Below are positions 1-8,097 of a DNA stretch of 64,000 nt, one piece after another. Position 1 is the first letter of the stretch; the number at the start of each line of letters is the position of its first letter. The DNA comes from Cereibacter ovatus. GTDB taxonomy: Bacteria; Pseudomonadota; Alphaproteobacteria; Rhodobacterales; Rhodobacteraceae. The translations under genes and the position numbers were made by a program. The stretch covers positions 176,587 through 240,586 of the forward strand of contig NZ_OAOQ01000002.1 in NCBI RefSeq assembly GCF_900207575.1, read 5' to 3'. The notes below the pieces were generated by a model that had not been told where the DNA came from, made no database searches, and saw only the letters and a list, made by a program, of their open reading frames with translations.

Positions 1-415
1 TGCCGGTGCGCTTGCGGCCGTTGGCGATCGGGTAATCCACCTCGGGCACGCGCACATCATGCAGCGCGCGCCCGCAGGCACGGGCGACGGCGGCCAGATC
101 CTCTTCGTCGCGCAGCAGGTTGTGCAGCCCCGAAGCCAGATCGAATCCGTCTTCAAGCGCGGCCACCAGCACCTTCTTCCAGCCGGGCGAAATCACGCCG
201 CCCCGGTTCGCCACGCCGATCACCAGCGTCTTGCAGCCGGCGGCCTTCGCCTCGGCCAGCGTCATGTCCGGCAGGCCCATGTCGGCCTTGCAGCCTTCCA
301 TCCGGTATTGCCCGACCGCAAATTCAGGGCGCCAGTCCTTGATGCCCTGCGCGACCTTGGCCGCAAGAGGGTCTGGCGCATCGCCAAGAAACAGCAGGTA
401 GGGGGTCTGGATCAT
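1..415 (-). CDS. DUF1611 / DgcN-type N-acyltransferase, partial (N-terminal 138 residues)
   Basis: The gene starts at 415 on the minus strand and runs off the left edge, so the C-terminal part is missing. The visible N-terminus opens MIQTPYLLFLGDA and continues through GVANRGG and LHDVRVP, which I recognise as the DUF1611 family. Recently named members (DgcN) N-acetylate D-glutamate in alphaproteobacteria; assigning that substrate here is inference, because the partner DgcA would lie outside the window. A GGAGAG ribosome site lies just upstream of the ATG. The gene is divergent from mcl1 across 268 bases. Confidence 0.75.
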   Translation of the reverse strand, partial: MIQTPYLLFLGDAPDPLAAKVAQGIKDWRPEFAVGQYRMEGCKADMGLPDMTLAEAKAAGCKTLVIGVANRGGVISPGWKKVLVAALEDGFDLASGLHNLLRDEEDLAAVARACGRALHDVRVPEVDYPIANGRKRTG

Positions 416-683
416 CTGGGTCTCTCCGGGGTTGGCTGGACAGGATGATGCGCGGCATTGCGGCGAATTGCATCGCGATCTCTGCGCTGCTTTGGCGCTT
501 TGGCGCATTTTTCTTCGATGATTGATCGGTTTTTCGGGGAAAATGACGACGTTGCGGGCAATAAGCGCAAGCTTTGCTGCCGCAGCGGCATCGGTTCTGC
601 GGATGCGAAAAGATCTTGCGAAGCGCCGCGCAATAATCTAACGAAATGCAACCATCCAAAGAAACATCATTGCCGAGAGACTG

Positions 684-1640
684 ATGAGCTTCCGTATCCA
701 GCCCACGCCTCCTGCCCGTCCCAACCGTTGCCAGCTTTTCGGGCCCGGCTCGCGGCCGGCGCTGTTTGAGAAGATGGCGGCTTCGGCGGCCGATGTCATC
801 AACCTTGATCTGGAAGATTCGGTGGCGCCCGACGACAAGGCGCAGGCCCGCGCCAATATCATCGAGGCGATCAACACGCTGGACTGGGGGAAGAAATACC
901 TCTCGGTGCGGATCAACGGGCTGGACACGCCGTTCTGGTATCGCGACGTGGTGGATCTGCTGGAACAGGCCGGCGACCGGCTGGACCAGATCATGATCCC
1001 CAAGGTCGGCTGTGCGGCAGACGTCTATGCGGTGGACGCGCTGGTGACCGCGATCGAGCGGGCGAAGGGCCGGACTAAGCCGATCAGCTTCGAGGTCATC
1101 ATCGAATCGGCGGCCGGTATCGCGCATGTCGAGGAAATCGCCGCCTCGTCGCCGCGCTTGCAGGCCATGAGCCTTGGGGCCGCGGATTTTGCGGCCAGCA
1201 TGGGGATGCAGACGACCGGCATCGGCGGGACCCAGGAAAACTATTACATGCTGCACGAGGGCCACAGGCATTGGTCGGACCCGTGGCACTGGGCGCAGGC
1301 AGCCATCGTTGCGGCTTGCCGCACCCATGGCATCCTGCCTGTCGACGGCCCGTTCGGAGACTTTTCCGACGACGAGGGCTTCCGTGCGCAGGCCCGCCGT
1401 TCGGCCACGCTGGGCATGGTCGGCAAATGGGCGATCCATCCCAAGCAGGTGGCGCTGGCCAACGAGGTTTTCACCCCGTCGGAAAAGGCTGTGACCGAGG
1501 CGCGCGAAATTCTCGCCGCGATGGAGGCTGCCAAGGCCCGGGGCGAAGGCGCGACGGTCTACAAGGGAAGACTCGTTGACATCGCGTCGATCAAACAGGC
1601 AGAAGTGATCGTAAGACAGGCGGAAATGATCTCGGCCTGA
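684..1640 (+). CDS. mcl1: L-malyl-CoA / beta-methylmalyl-CoA lyase
   Basis: 318 residues of the HpcH/HpaI (CitE-like) aldolase family. The enzyme cleaves beta-methylmalyl-CoA to glyoxylate and propionyl-CoA and interconverts malyl-CoA with acetyl-CoA and glyoxylate, a central step of the ethylmalonyl-CoA pathway in Rhodobacter. The sequence shows the substrate and metal-binding landmarks INLDLEDSV (about residues 38-46), VRINGLDT (about 74-81), IIESAAGI (about 139-146) and KWAIHP (about 251-256). Length and text match R. sphaeroides Mcl1 closely as I remember it. A GAGAG site precedes the ATG. It stands alone, with a 215-base gap behind it. Confidence 0.95.
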   Translation: MSFRIQPTPPARPNRCQLFGPGSRPALFEKMAASAADVINLDLEDSVAPDDKAQARANIIEAINTLDWGKKYLSVRINGLDTPFWYRDVVDLLEQAGDRLDQIMIPKVGCAADVYAVDALVTAIERAKGRTKPISFEVIIESAAGIAHVEEIAASSPRLQAMSLGAADFAASMGMQTTGIGGTQENYYMLHEGHRHWSDPWHWAQAAIVAACRTHGILPVDGPFGDFSDDEGFRAQARRSATLGMVGKWAIHPKQVALANEVFTPSEKAVTEAREILAAMEAAKARGEGATVYKGRLVDIASIKQAEVIVRQAEMISA

Positions 1641-1784
1641 GAGAATACGCCAAGGGAATACCGGCGCTGCGAAGGGAAGGGAGGCCCGCCGCAGCAATTC
1701 GGGAGGACGCGCGCCCCGGGCCATGGTCCGGGGCGTTGCCGTTGTTGGCGGGGGGCGGCGCCCTGCGGGGCCGCCTTGCCATCC

Positions 1785-1829
1785 GTCGCTGTGGGCCCGG
1801 TCGCTGTGGGCCTGTCTGCTGCTGGGCCG
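1785..1829. repeat. 15-bp tandem repeat, two clear copies plus one degenerate
   Basis: GTCGCTGTGGGCCCG (1785-1799) is followed directly by GTCGCTGTGGGCCTG (1800-1814) and a weaker third copy. It lies in the gap between the convergent genes mcl1 and the GyrI-like gene. No coding role is visible. Confidence 0.6.
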
Positions 1830-1856
1830 AACACCCTGGCCCGGCTGTGGGGGGCG

Positions 1857-2321
1857 TTACAGCAGCGGCACGCAGATTTCCGTCACCAACTGGTCCGAAG
1901 GCGTGTCCATCGAGGCGTTGCGATAGATCTCGATCACCGGACCTTCGCCTTGCAGTTCGTGGTTCTGTGGCAGCCAGTTCGCGAAAAGGTAGCGGTAGGC
2001 CGACCCCAGCCCGGAATAGGGCCCCTTGTAGCGCAGCACGGCATGGCGCCCGCCTGACAGGCGCACTTCTTCCAGCGGCGGGTCCACCGCCATGTCGGCG
2101 GGGATGTCGATGCCGGCATGGCTGTGCAGCCCGCCCGGTGGCACAAGGATCGGATTGTCCCAATAGACGCCGATCATGCAGCCGGCCCGACCCAGCTGGC
2201 CGCGTTCTTCCAGAAGCTGGCAGGTCTGGCCGAAGGTGGCGCCGATCTCCTCGAACGATCCGGTGTGGGGCAGGGCGGCAAGACGGCGCGGCGGCTTCTC
2301 GCTGATATGCACTTCATACAT
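1857..2321 (-). CDS. GyrI-like / AraC effector-binding domain protein
   Basis: 154 residues resembling the stand-alone GyrI-like small-molecule-binding domain (SOUL-fold barrel, also the C-terminal domain of Rob-type regulators). Supporting text: LAALPHTGSFEEIG near the N-terminus, GVYWDNP about residue 50, and the ending GPVIEIYRNA...TEICVPLL typical of the fold. There is no DNA-binding domain, so it is not a regulator by itself; such proteins bind or hydrolyse small toxic ligands. I chose the ATG at 2321 because GAGGAG lies seven bases upstream; the open frame extends further upstream without a better site. Divergent from accA. Confidence 0.8.
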   Translation of the reverse strand: MYEVHISEKPPRRLAALPHTGSFEEIGATFGQTCQLLEERGQLGRAGCMIGVYWDNPILVPPGGLHSHAGIDIPADMAVDPPLEEVRLSGGRHAVLRYKGPYSGLGSAYRYLFANWLPQNHELQGEGPVIEIYRNASMDTPSDQLVTEICVPLL

Positions 2322-2552
2322 GGCCTGACTCCTCAACTCGTCACGGACTGTCTGTTGATCCTGCGCCATTTTCCGGCGCAATCGTGTGTGGCACTTTGAC
2401 CGGGGCGGGCTATCTTCCGGCGCTGATCCGATTGACGCCGCGGTAATCTTTCGTCTGGGCGGGATGACCTGCGGCGGCGCGTCCCGGTCCTTGTGTTGCA
2501 ATTGCCCCCGCCCGGCTGCATATACCGTGCCGGTCCGCACGGAGTGTCCGCG

Positions 2553-3512
2553 ATGAACTATCTCGAATTCGAAAAGCCGCTGTCCGAGATCGAGGGCAAG
2601 GCCGAGGAGCTGCGCGCCCTTGCGCGGGGCAACAAGGAGATGGACGTCGAGAAAGAGGCCGCCGCCCTCGACAAGAAAGCCGAGACGCTGCTGAAGGATC
2701 TGTACAAGGATCTGACCCCCTGGCGGAAATGTCAGGTGGCCCGCCACCCCGACCGGCCGCATTGCAAGGACTATATCGAGGGGCTGTTCACCGATTACAC
2801 CCCGCTGGCCGGCGACCGGAACTTTGCCGACGATCACGCGATCATGGGCGGCCTTGCGCGGTTCAACGACAATCCGGTGGTGGTGATCGGGCAGGAAAAG
2901 GGCCACGACACCAAGACCCGGATCGAACGCAACTTCGGCATGGCCCGGCCCGAAGGCTATCGCAAGGCGATCCGGCTGATGGATCTGGCGCACCGCTTCC
3001 GGCTGCCGGTCATCACGCTGGTTGACACCCCCGGCGCCTATCCCGGCAAGGGCGCGGAAGAGCGCGGTCAGGCCGAGGCCATCGCGCGGGCAACGCAGAA
3101 ATGTCTGGAACTGGCCGTGCCGATGGTGACGGTGGTGATCGGTGAAGGCGGATCTGGCGGGGCGGTGGCGCTGGCGACCGCGAACCGGATCGCGATGCTG
3201 GAACACTCGGTCTATTCGGTGATCTCGCCCGAGGGCTGCGCCTCGATCCTGTGGAAGGACGCCGAGAAGATGCGCGAGGCCGCCGAGGCGCTGCGCCTGA
3301 CCGCGCAGGATCTGCACAAGCTGGGCGTGATCGACCGCATCATCAAGGAACCTCTGGGCGGCGCGCAACGCGGCCGGCGCGAGACGGTCGAAGCCGTCGG
3401 CAAGGCGATCGAGATGATGTTGAAAGAGCTGACCGGCCGCAAGCCCGACTGGCTGATCAAGGACCGCCGGAACAAGTTCCTCGACATGGGCTCGAAGGGT
3501 CTGGCTGCTTGA
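2553..3512 (+). CDS. accA: acetyl-CoA carboxylase carboxyltransferase subunit alpha
   Basis: 319 residues, the usual size for AccA. With AccD it transfers carboxyl from carboxy-biotin to acetyl-CoA, making malonyl-CoA for fatty-acid synthesis in the cytoplasm. Visible family landmarks are [10 protein letters not shown] at the start, [13 protein letters not shown], the crotonase-fold oxyanion segment DTPGAYPG and [13 protein letters not shown]. The ATG at 2553 follows GGAG by eight bases and matches the conserved family start, so I rejected an in-frame ATG 60 bases upstream. The stop codon overlaps the TTG start of gdx. Confidence 0.97.
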   Translation: MNYLEFEKPLSEIEGKAEELRALARGNKEMDVEKEAAALDKKAETLLKDLYKDLTPWRKCQVARHPDRPHCKDYIEGLFTDYTPLAGDRNFADDHAIMGGLARFNDNPVVVIGQEKGHDTKTRIERNFGMARPEGYRKAIRLMDLAHRFRLPVITLVDTPGAYPGKGAEERGQAEAIARATQKCLELAVPMVTVVIGEGGSGGAVALATANRIAMLEHSVYSVISPEGCASILWKDAEKMREAAEALRLTAQDLHKLGVIDRIIKEPLGGAQRGRRETVEAVGKAIEMMLKELTGRKPDWLIKDRRNKFLDMGSKGLAA

Positions 3513-3823
3513 GTCCCTGGCTGCTGGTGGTTCTGGCCGGTCTGTTCGAGACCGGCTGGGCGCTGGGGCTGAAATGGTCCGACGGCTTTACCCGGCCGGT
3601 GCCCAGCATCCTGACGCTGATCGGCGCAGTGGCCAGTTTCTGGCTGCTGAGCCTTGCGATGCGCATCCTGCCGGTCGGCACCGCCTATGCGGTCTGGGTG
3701 GGGATCGGCACCGTGGGCACCGCGCTTCTGGCCATGGCCCTGTTCGGGGAACCCGTCTCGCCGCTGCGAATCGCCGGGATCGCGCTGATCGTGGCCGGGA
3801 TCGTCGCGCTGAAACTGGCCTGA
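3509..3823 (+). CDS. gdx: SMR-family guanidinium exporter (SugE/Gdx type)
   Basis: 104 residues with four predicted membrane helices. The text [11 protein letters not shown] with Glu14, then [17 protein letters not shown], matches the SugE/Gdx branch of small multidrug resistance proteins; the membrane glutamate is the proton/guanidinium-coupling residue and the protein works as a dual-topology dimer in the inner membrane. Start is TTG at 3509, overlapping the accA stop as TTGA, so the two are translationally coupled. Because the gene begins inside accA there is no room for a guanidine riboswitch, which often controls this family. Quaternary-ammonium export is the alternative function. Confidence 0.88.
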   Translation: MSPWLLVVLAGLFETGWALGLKWSDGFTRPVPSILTLIGAVASFWLLSLAMRILPVGTAYAVWVGIGTVGTALLAMALFGEPVSPLRIAGIALIVAGIVALKLA

Positions 3824-3892
3824 CTGGGCCAGGGGCCGGTAAGCGGACCTTAATCGCTTGCTGCGAAGCTGATCCCGCAACGGGGGGCAGCC

Positions 3893-4480
3893 ATGTATCT
3901 GGAAAAATTTACGGAATTTGCACCTGACCTGCGCTGGGCCGCGGGTCGGGCCGGCTGCTGTGCCTGCTTTCCCGCCGATGCGAATCTTCTGACGCCTTCG
4001 GGGGCGCGGCCTGCCGGCGATCTTCGCCCCGGCGATCCGGTCTGGACCCGCGACGGCGCCGCAGCCGTGGCCGAGGCGCGTGTCGGTCTGTTGCACGGCG
4101 AATCGATGGCCGGGGCAGACGACTGGCCCGTGACCCTTGCCGCCGATGCGCTGGGCGCGGGGGTGCCCGAACGCACGCTGGTCCTTTCGCCCTGGCACCG
4201 GATCTGCCTTGGCGGCTGGCAGGATGGGCCGGGCGCCGCGGATGAGGTTCTGGTGCCCGTTCATGCCCTGCTGAACGGTGCCGGCATCCGGCAATCGCCG
4301 CCCGTGGCATCGCGGCCGGTGGTGTGGCTTCTGTTCGACCGGCCGCAAGTCGTGCAGGTCGAGGCGTTGCTGGCCGAGGCCGCCGCCCGGCCGCGCCTGT
4401 TCGCCGATGCGCGGCGCGCGCCCGCGATCCGGCCGTATGCCGGGGCGTGGCCCGCGACAGGGCCGCTTCGGCGCGGGTGA
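3893..4480 (+). CDS. Hint-domain protein (Hedgehog/intein-like, Hint_2)
   Basis: 195 residues. CFPADANLLTPSG followed by LRPGDPVWTRDG (residues about 25-54) is the N-terminal half of the Hint fold, and LSPWHRI (about 101-107) carries the conserved histidine of the second half. Stand-alone Hint_2 proteins are frequent in Rhodobacterales, mostly of unknown role; in other contexts the fold cleaves and transfers the peptide in front of its cysteine. Here only about 24 residues precede that cysteine, so little would be released. A purine-rich GGGGGCA site precedes the ATG. Convergent with the next gene. Confidence 0.8.
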   Translation: MYLEKFTEFAPDLRWAAGRAGCCACFPADANLLTPSGARPAGDLRPGDPVWTRDGAAAVAEARVGLLHGESMAGADDWPVTLAADALGAGVPERTLVLSPWHRICLGGWQDGPGAADEVLVPVHALLNGAGIRQSPPVASRPVVWLLFDRPQVVQVEALLAEAAARPRLFADARRAPAIRPYAGAWPATGPLRRG

Positions 4481-4509
4481 GACCGTGCGGGCTGCCAGTC
4501 GACAGGGCT

Positions 4510-4589
4510 GCCCGCCAGACGCTTGGCGTCACGCGCACCCGGTGCGGAGAGTCAAAGGCGATGCAGCGGGGTAGCCCGCCAGACGCTTG
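4510..4589. repeat. 16-bp perfect direct repeat, 64 bp apart
   Basis: GCCCGCCAGACGCTTG occurs at 4510-4525 and again at 4574-4589; the flanks are also similar (CGGG/CGGTG segments after each copy). It lies in the 128-base gap between two convergent genes. The first copy can form a small GACGC-TTG-GCGTC hairpin. Confidence 0.7.
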
Positions 4590-4608
4590 ACGCAATTCGC
4601 CCCGGTGG

Positions 4609-5583
4609 TCAGTCGAATGTGCCGGCGGCGCGGCCCAGCAGCATGAAGGCGCGGGCGGTGCGGGTGCCGGCAATTTCGGCAACCTCGGCGTCGGTGGCGC
4701 CGGTCTCGACCTGCGAGAAGGTCCGGTCGAACGCCCGCAGGAAATGGTGCGCCGCATCGCGGAACACCGGATCTTCGCGCATCTTGGTGGCGACCGCCGC
4801 CAGCGCGTCCTTGTCGTGGATGCCGCCCAGATCCGAGATCGTCCGGCCGCGCTCGCCCGCCGCAAAGCGGCGCCAGATTTCGGGGCGGGCACGGTCGGGG
4901 GCCAGATCCTCCATGAACAGGCCGATCTGGCTGAGCAGCGTCAACACATCTTCGGCCGCACGGATCAGCTTTTGCGTGGCGTGATCTTCCAGCGCGCGGC
5001 GCAGGGCGCGGAAGCCCGCCGCATCATCGGGGCTTTCGGGGAAGTTCAACGCCCGGATCAGGTCGGCCACCGACAGCGGCATCCGCATCCGGCGTGGCGC
5101 ATCCAGCGCCAGCGCCGGCTGATCGTCCGGGCCGGCCTCGCGCCGGGGGGCGGTCGGTGCGGTGGCGGGCGGGTCAAGCAGGACATATTCCAGCTGCACC
5201 TCGGCCTGATGCAGGGCGGCCGCCAGATCCTCGACCCGCTTTTCCAGCGCCACGCGCGCCGCGCTGGCCTGCTGGCTGGCCAGATGCGCCTTGCGCATCG
5301 CGTCGACGGCCAGACCCAGACGCTCGTTTTCGGATCGCAACTGGCGGATGGTGCGCAGGATCAGCACCATCGCCACCGTGATCGCCAACGGCAGCGCGAC
5401 CGCGACGATGGCCAGCGCATGGGCCCAGAACCCGCCGTCGCCGCCCACCAGCAGATGCAGCGCCACGCCCAGCGTCCAGACCAGCCCGATGCCGCCGGCA
5501 GCGGCCTCGACCGGGGTCATCGCAGCAAGCCGCTCGCGCGTGTAAAGCCCTACGCCGAGTGAGTTTTCCTGCGGCTCGGTCAT
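4609..5583 (-). CDS. conserved membrane coiled-coil protein, function unknown
   Basis: 324 residues not matched to a named family. Two hydrophobic segments (about residues 28-50 and 53-77) are followed by a charged, probably coiled-coil stretch (about 78-135, LRSENERLGLAVDAMRKAH) and a mostly helical C-terminal domain of about 180 residues rich in Asp, Arg and Ala. This suggests an inner-membrane protein with a long cytoplasmic tail. It begins 10 bases after the greA stop on the same strand with GAGGG upstream of its ATG, so it is probably the second gene of a greA operon. No catalytic motif is visible. Confidence 0.7.
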   Translation of the reverse strand: MTEPQENSLGVGLYTRERLAAMTPVEAAAGGIGLVWTLGVALHLLVGGDGGFWAHALAIVAVALPLAITVAMVLILRTIRQLRSENERLGLAVDAMRKAHLASQQASAARVALEKRVEDLAAALHQAEVQLEYVLLDPPATAPTAPRREAGPDDQPALALDAPRRMRMPLSVADLIRALNFPESPDDAAGFRALRRALEDHATQKLIRAAEDVLTLLSQIGLFMEDLAPDRARPEIWRRFAAGERGRTISDLGGIHDKDALAAVATKMREDPVFRDAAHHFLRAFDRTFSQVETGATDAEVAEIAGTRTARAFMLLGRAAGTFD

Positions 5584-5593
5584 GGCTCGGCCC

Positions 5594-6064
5594 TCAGATG
5601 AAGCGGACCGAGACCACCTCGTAGCCGCGCTCGCCGCCCGGGGTCTTGACCTCGATCGAGTCGCCCTCGTCCTTGCCGATCAGCGCGCGGGCCAGCGGCG
5701 AGCGGATGTTCAGCAGGCCTGCCTCGATATCGGCTTCGGCTTCACCCACGATCTGGTAGGTCTTTTCCTCTTCGGTTTCCTCGTCAAGGATCGTCACCGT
5801 GGCGCCGAACTTGATCGAGCCCGACAGCCGCGACGGGTCGATCACCTCGGCCAGCGACAGGATCGCCTCAAGTTCCTTGATCCGGCCTTCGATGAAGCTC
5901 TGCTTTTCGCGGGCGGCGTGGTATTCGGCGTTTTCAGACAGGTCGCCATGCTCGCGCGCCTCGGCGATGGCACGGATGACGGCCGGACGCTCCATGGTTT
6001 TCAGCGTCTTGAGTTCGTCGTCGAGCGTATTGAAGCCCGCGCGCGTCATCGGAATCTTTTCCAT
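5594..6064 (-). CDS. greA: transcription elongation factor GreA
   Basis: 156 residues. GreA enters the secondary channel of RNA polymerase and stimulates cleavage of backtracked transcripts. The N-terminal coiled coil carries the conserved acidic tip ([13 protein letters not shown], about residues 39-51), and the C-terminal FKBP-like domain ends in [14 protein letters not shown] place the start at the ATG at 6064 because the protein then begins MEKIPMT like its relatives; an in-frame GTG nine bases upstream is possible, and the GAGG site sits only three bases from the ATG. Confidence 0.95.
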   Translation of the reverse strand: MEKIPMTRAGFNTLDDELKTLKTMERPAVIRAIAEAREHGDLSENAEYHAAREKQSFIEGRIKELEAILSLAEVIDPSRLSGSIKFGATVTILDEETEEEKTYQIVGEAEADIEAGLLNIRSPLARALIGKDEGDSIEVKTPGGERGYEVVSVRFI

Positions 6065-6345
6065 CGGCCTCACCCAGAAAAACAGAAAGCCACGGCCCGG
6101 TCGGGGCCATGACCTTCAGAGATTGTCTTGCCCGCACCCAAGCCGATGGGAACCGCAATTGCAAGAGCCACCTTGCCCGCCCGGCGGGCCACCGCGCAGT
6201 TGCGGCATTTGTCGCGGCATCGCGGCGGTCGGCGCGTGGCGTCATGATTGACCTTGCGCCATGCATGTTGCAGGAACGGTTGAATGTCTTAACCGCCCTT
6301 TCCAGCCCCGGGTGTTCCGCCCTACGCCCGCCAGAGGACCGCTTG

Positions 6346-8001
6346 ATGACCGATCAGATCGCCCGCGAGCAGATGGAATACGATGTCGTGATCGTGGGGG
6401 CGGGGCCGTCGGGCCTGTCGGCCGCGATCCGTCTGAAACAGCTTGATCCCGATCTGTCCGTGGTGCTGCTGGAAAAAGGGTCCGAGGTCGGCGCCCATAT
6501 CCTGTCGGGTGCGGTGCTGGACCCGGTGGGGCTGACCGCGCTGATCCCCGACTGGAAGGAAAAGGGCGCGCCGCTGAATACCCCCGTGGTCGAGGATCAC
6601 TTCTTCCTGCTGACCGAGGCGGGGCAGACCATGCTGCCGTCCTGGCCGGTGCCCAAGTTGATGGACAACCACGGCAATTATGTCGTCTCGATGGGGAATG
6701 TCTGCCGCTGGATGGCAACCCAGGCCGAGGAACTTGGGGTCGAGATCTTCCCCGGCATGTCCTGTTCGGAACTGGTCTATGGCGATGCGGGCGAGGTTCG
6801 GGGCGTCGTCGCGGGCGAGTTCGGCAAGAATGCCGATGGCACCCCCGGCCCGAACTACGAGCCGGGAATGGAGCTTCTGGGCAAATATGTCCTGCTGGCC
6901 GAAGGCGTGCGCGGCTCGCTGTCGAAGCAGGTGATGGAAAAGTTCAACCTTCGTGACGGTTATGGCCCGCAGAAATACGGCCTTGGCATGAAGGAAATCT
7001 GGGAGATCGACCCCAAGAAGCACAAGCCCGGCCGGATCTGGCACACGATGGGTTGGCCGCTGGGCAAGAACGCAGGTGGCGGGTCTTTCATCTATCACGC
7101 TGAAAACAATCAGGTGTTCATCGGCCTTGTGGTGCACCTGAACTACGAGAACCCCCACCTCTATCCCTATGCCGAATTCCAGCGGTTCAAGCATCACCCG
7201 ATGGTGGCCGAGCTGTTGAAAGGCGGCAAACGCGTGGCCTATGGCGCGCGCGCGATCAGCGAAGGCGGGATCCAGTCGCTGCCGAAGATGGTGTTCCCGG
7301 GCGGCGCGCTGCTGGGCTGTTCGGCCGGCATGGTCAACGTGCCGCGCATCAAGGGCAACCACAACGCGATGCTGTCGGGCAAGGCCGCGGCCGAGGCCGC
7401 CTTTGCCGCGATCAAGGATGGCCGGCAGGGCGACGAGCTGACCGCCTATGAAAAAGAGGTCCGCAAGGGGCCGATCGGTCAGGATCTGTGGAAGGTGCGC
7501 AACGTCAAGCCGATCTGGTCGCATCTGGGGCTTTATGCCTCGATGGCGCTGGGGGGGCTGGACATGTGGACGAACAGCCTGTTCGGCTTCTCGTTCTTCG
7601 GCACGATGAAGCACCACAAGACCGATGCCAAGGACACCCAGCCGGCGAAAATGTTCGCGCCGATCACCTACCCCAAGCCCGACGGCGTGCTGTCCTTCGA
7701 CCGGCTGACCAACGTCGCCTTTTCGTTCACCAATCACGAGGAAAGCCAGCCCGCGCATCTGAAGCTGACAGATCCGTCGGTGCCGATTTCGGTGAACCTG
7801 CCGCAGTTCGCGGAACCCGCGCAACGCTATTGCCCGGCCGGCGTCTATGAGGTGGTGTCGGAAGCCGGCAAAGAGCCGCGGTTCGTCATCAACTTCCAGA
7901 ACTGCGTGCACTGCAAGACCTGCGACATCAAGGATCCCAGTCAGAACATCACCTGGACCACGCCGCAGGGCGGCGACGGGCCGAACTATCCCAACATGTG
8001 A
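6346..8001 (+). CDS. electron transfer flavoprotein-ubiquinone oxidoreductase
   Basis: 551 residues, the normal ETF-QO size. It passes electrons from reduced ETF, loaded by acyl-CoA and other dehydrogenases, to ubiquinone at the inner membrane. The FAD motif VIVGAGPSGLSAA lies near residue 11, and the C-terminal 4Fe-4S cluster uses Cys496, Cys520, Cys523 and Cys526 (CVHCKTC). The ATG at 6346 has AGAGGA about eight bases upstream and gives the conserved N-terminus; a longer in-frame reading from 6109 would add an unrelated stretch. Neighbouring acyl-CoA dehydrogenase genes (17.8 kb) are plausible upstream electron sources. Confidence 0.95.
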   Translation: MTDQIAREQMEYDVVIVGAGPSGLSAAIRLKQLDPDLSVVLLEKGSEVGAHILSGAVLDPVGLTALIPDWKEKGAPLNTPVVEDHFFLLTEAGQTMLPSWPVPKLMDNHGNYVVSMGNVCRWMATQAEELGVEIFPGMSCSELVYGDAGEVRGVVAGEFGKNADGTPGPNYEPGMELLGKYVLLAEGVRGSLSKQVMEKFNLRDGYGPQKYGLGMKEIWEIDPKKHKPGRIWHTMGWPLGKNAGGGSFIYHAENNQVFIGLVVHLNYENPHLYPYAEFQRFKHHPMVAELLKGGKRVAYGARAISEGGIQSLPKMVFPGGALLGCSAGMVNVPRIKGNHNAMLSGKAAAEAAFAAIKDGRQGDELTAYEKEVRKGPIGQDLWKVRNVKPIWSHLGLYASMALGGLDMWTNSLFGFSFFGTMKHHKTDAKDTQPAKMFAPITYPKPDGVLSFDRLTNVAFSFTNHEESQPAHLKLTDPSVPISVNLPQFAEPAQRYCPAGVYEVVSEAGKEPRFVINFQNCVHCKTCDIKDPSQNITWTTPQGGDGPNYPNM

Positions 8002-8045
8002 CTGACATTTCCGCGAGCGGCGCCGTTCCGGCCGCGCCTGCATTG

Positions 8046-8064
8046 CCTTGGCCCGGGGCCAAGG
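8046..8064. terminator. GC-rich palindrome after ETF-QO, possible terminator
   Basis: CCTTGGCC-CGG-GGCCAAGG forms a perfect 8-bp stem 44 bases after the ETF-QO stop. It has no T-tract, so it may be a weak terminator, an RNA-stabilising hairpin or a regulatory palindrome for the next gene. Confidence 0.4.
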
Positions 8065-8097
8065 CTAGCGTGGCGTGACACCCAAAGGCGAGATCCC

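Noticed and set aside
3400-3508. Guanidine riboswitch for the Gdx exporter
   Set aside because: The exporter starts inside the accA stop codon, and the upstream DNA is accA coding sequence with no guanidine-I style aptamer recognised.
6064-6073. GTG at 6073 as the greA start
   Set aside because: It adds three residues not typical of the family and leaves no ribosome site; the ATG at 6064 gives the conserved N-terminus.
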